From RGIG8748 sp045606045 (GTDB lineage Bacteria > Bacillota > Clostridia > UMGS1810): 6,774 nt of DNA. The position numbers and the translations under genes were made by a program. The stretch lies in contig JAZURE010000025.1 of the NCBI GenBank assembly GCA_045606045.1, forward strand, positions 1 through 6,774, in the 5' to 3' direction. A model generated the notes under the pieces. It was not told the DNA's origin. It saw only the letters and a program-made list of their open reading frames with translations, and did no database searches. Of the stretch, positions 6,742 through 6,774 are shown one piece after another. Every line of letters begins with the position of its first letter. Within the stretch, counting starts at the first letter, position 1.

Positions 6742-6774
6742 AAGTCGGAGGCCAAGCGGTCTTAGGAAGACAAG
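6742..6774 (+). other. Sequencing adapter (MGI/BGI DNBSEQ type), not genomic
   Basis: Positions 6742-6773 spell, base for base as I recall it, the 32-nt MGI/BGISEQ read-1 adapter, beginning AAGTCGGAGG and ending TTAGGAAGACAA. The final G at 6774 would be the first base beyond it. This is recognition from memory, not a search. The genomic sequence should be taken to end at about 6741. Confidence 0.93.

Noticed and set aside
6721..6764. Inverted repeat TAAGA...ACCGCT / AGCGGTCTTA just after the tRNA, resembling a terminator or an attachment-site structure
   Set aside because: The right arm lies inside the sequencing adapter, so the pairing is an artefact; there is also no following T-run.

Overview
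The window looks like chromosomal core DNA from a Gram-positive anaerobe of the class Clostridia, most likely Lachnospiraceae or a close relative. The evidence is gene content and style: HPr kinase, a ROK-family glucokinase, MurB, WhiA and a PHP-domain DnaE in one run; a DUF1836 gene; strong purine-rich ribosome binding sites; sigma-A-like promoters; and AT-rich intergenic DNA with frequent ATA and AGA/AGG codons. The genus cannot be fixed from the sequence alone.

Layout. Positions 1-5831 are a five-gene minus-strand run, in transcription order hprK, glk, murB, whiA, dnaE. The genes are separated by 17 nt or less, or simply abut, except for a possible short leader before murB. The dnaE gene is cut by the left edge: 692 codons are present, with the PHP domain and the three catalytic aspartates, but not the C-terminal part. 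A 168-nt AT-rich divergent region (5832-5999) carries a promoter for hprK on the minus strand and one for a plus-strand DUF1836 gene (6000-6581). That gene is followed by a tRNA-Thr(GGU) gene with its own promoter (6601-6720). The last 33 bases (6742-6774) are not genomic: they match the MGI/BGI (DNBSEQ) library adapter, so the real sequence ends at about 6741.

How the genes fit together. HprK sets the phosphorylation of HPr Ser46 and so carbon catabolite repression. The ROK kinase feeds sugar into glycolysis. MurB makes UDP-N-acetylmuramate for peptidoglycan. WhiA is a DNA-binding protein linked to division and the cell envelope. DnaE is a replicative polymerase. The run therefore joins sugar status, wall synthesis, division and replication. 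The rapZ (yvcJ) and glmR (yvcK) genes that usually accompany whiA in Firmicutes are absent here.

I found no previously undescribed system. The points most worth a second look are the adapter tail, the start of murB (protein-like sequence continues upstream of the only canonical start, with a good SD in front of an AUA codon), the missing rapZ/glmR, and a repeated CAATAC/GTATTG motif in the divergent promoter region.
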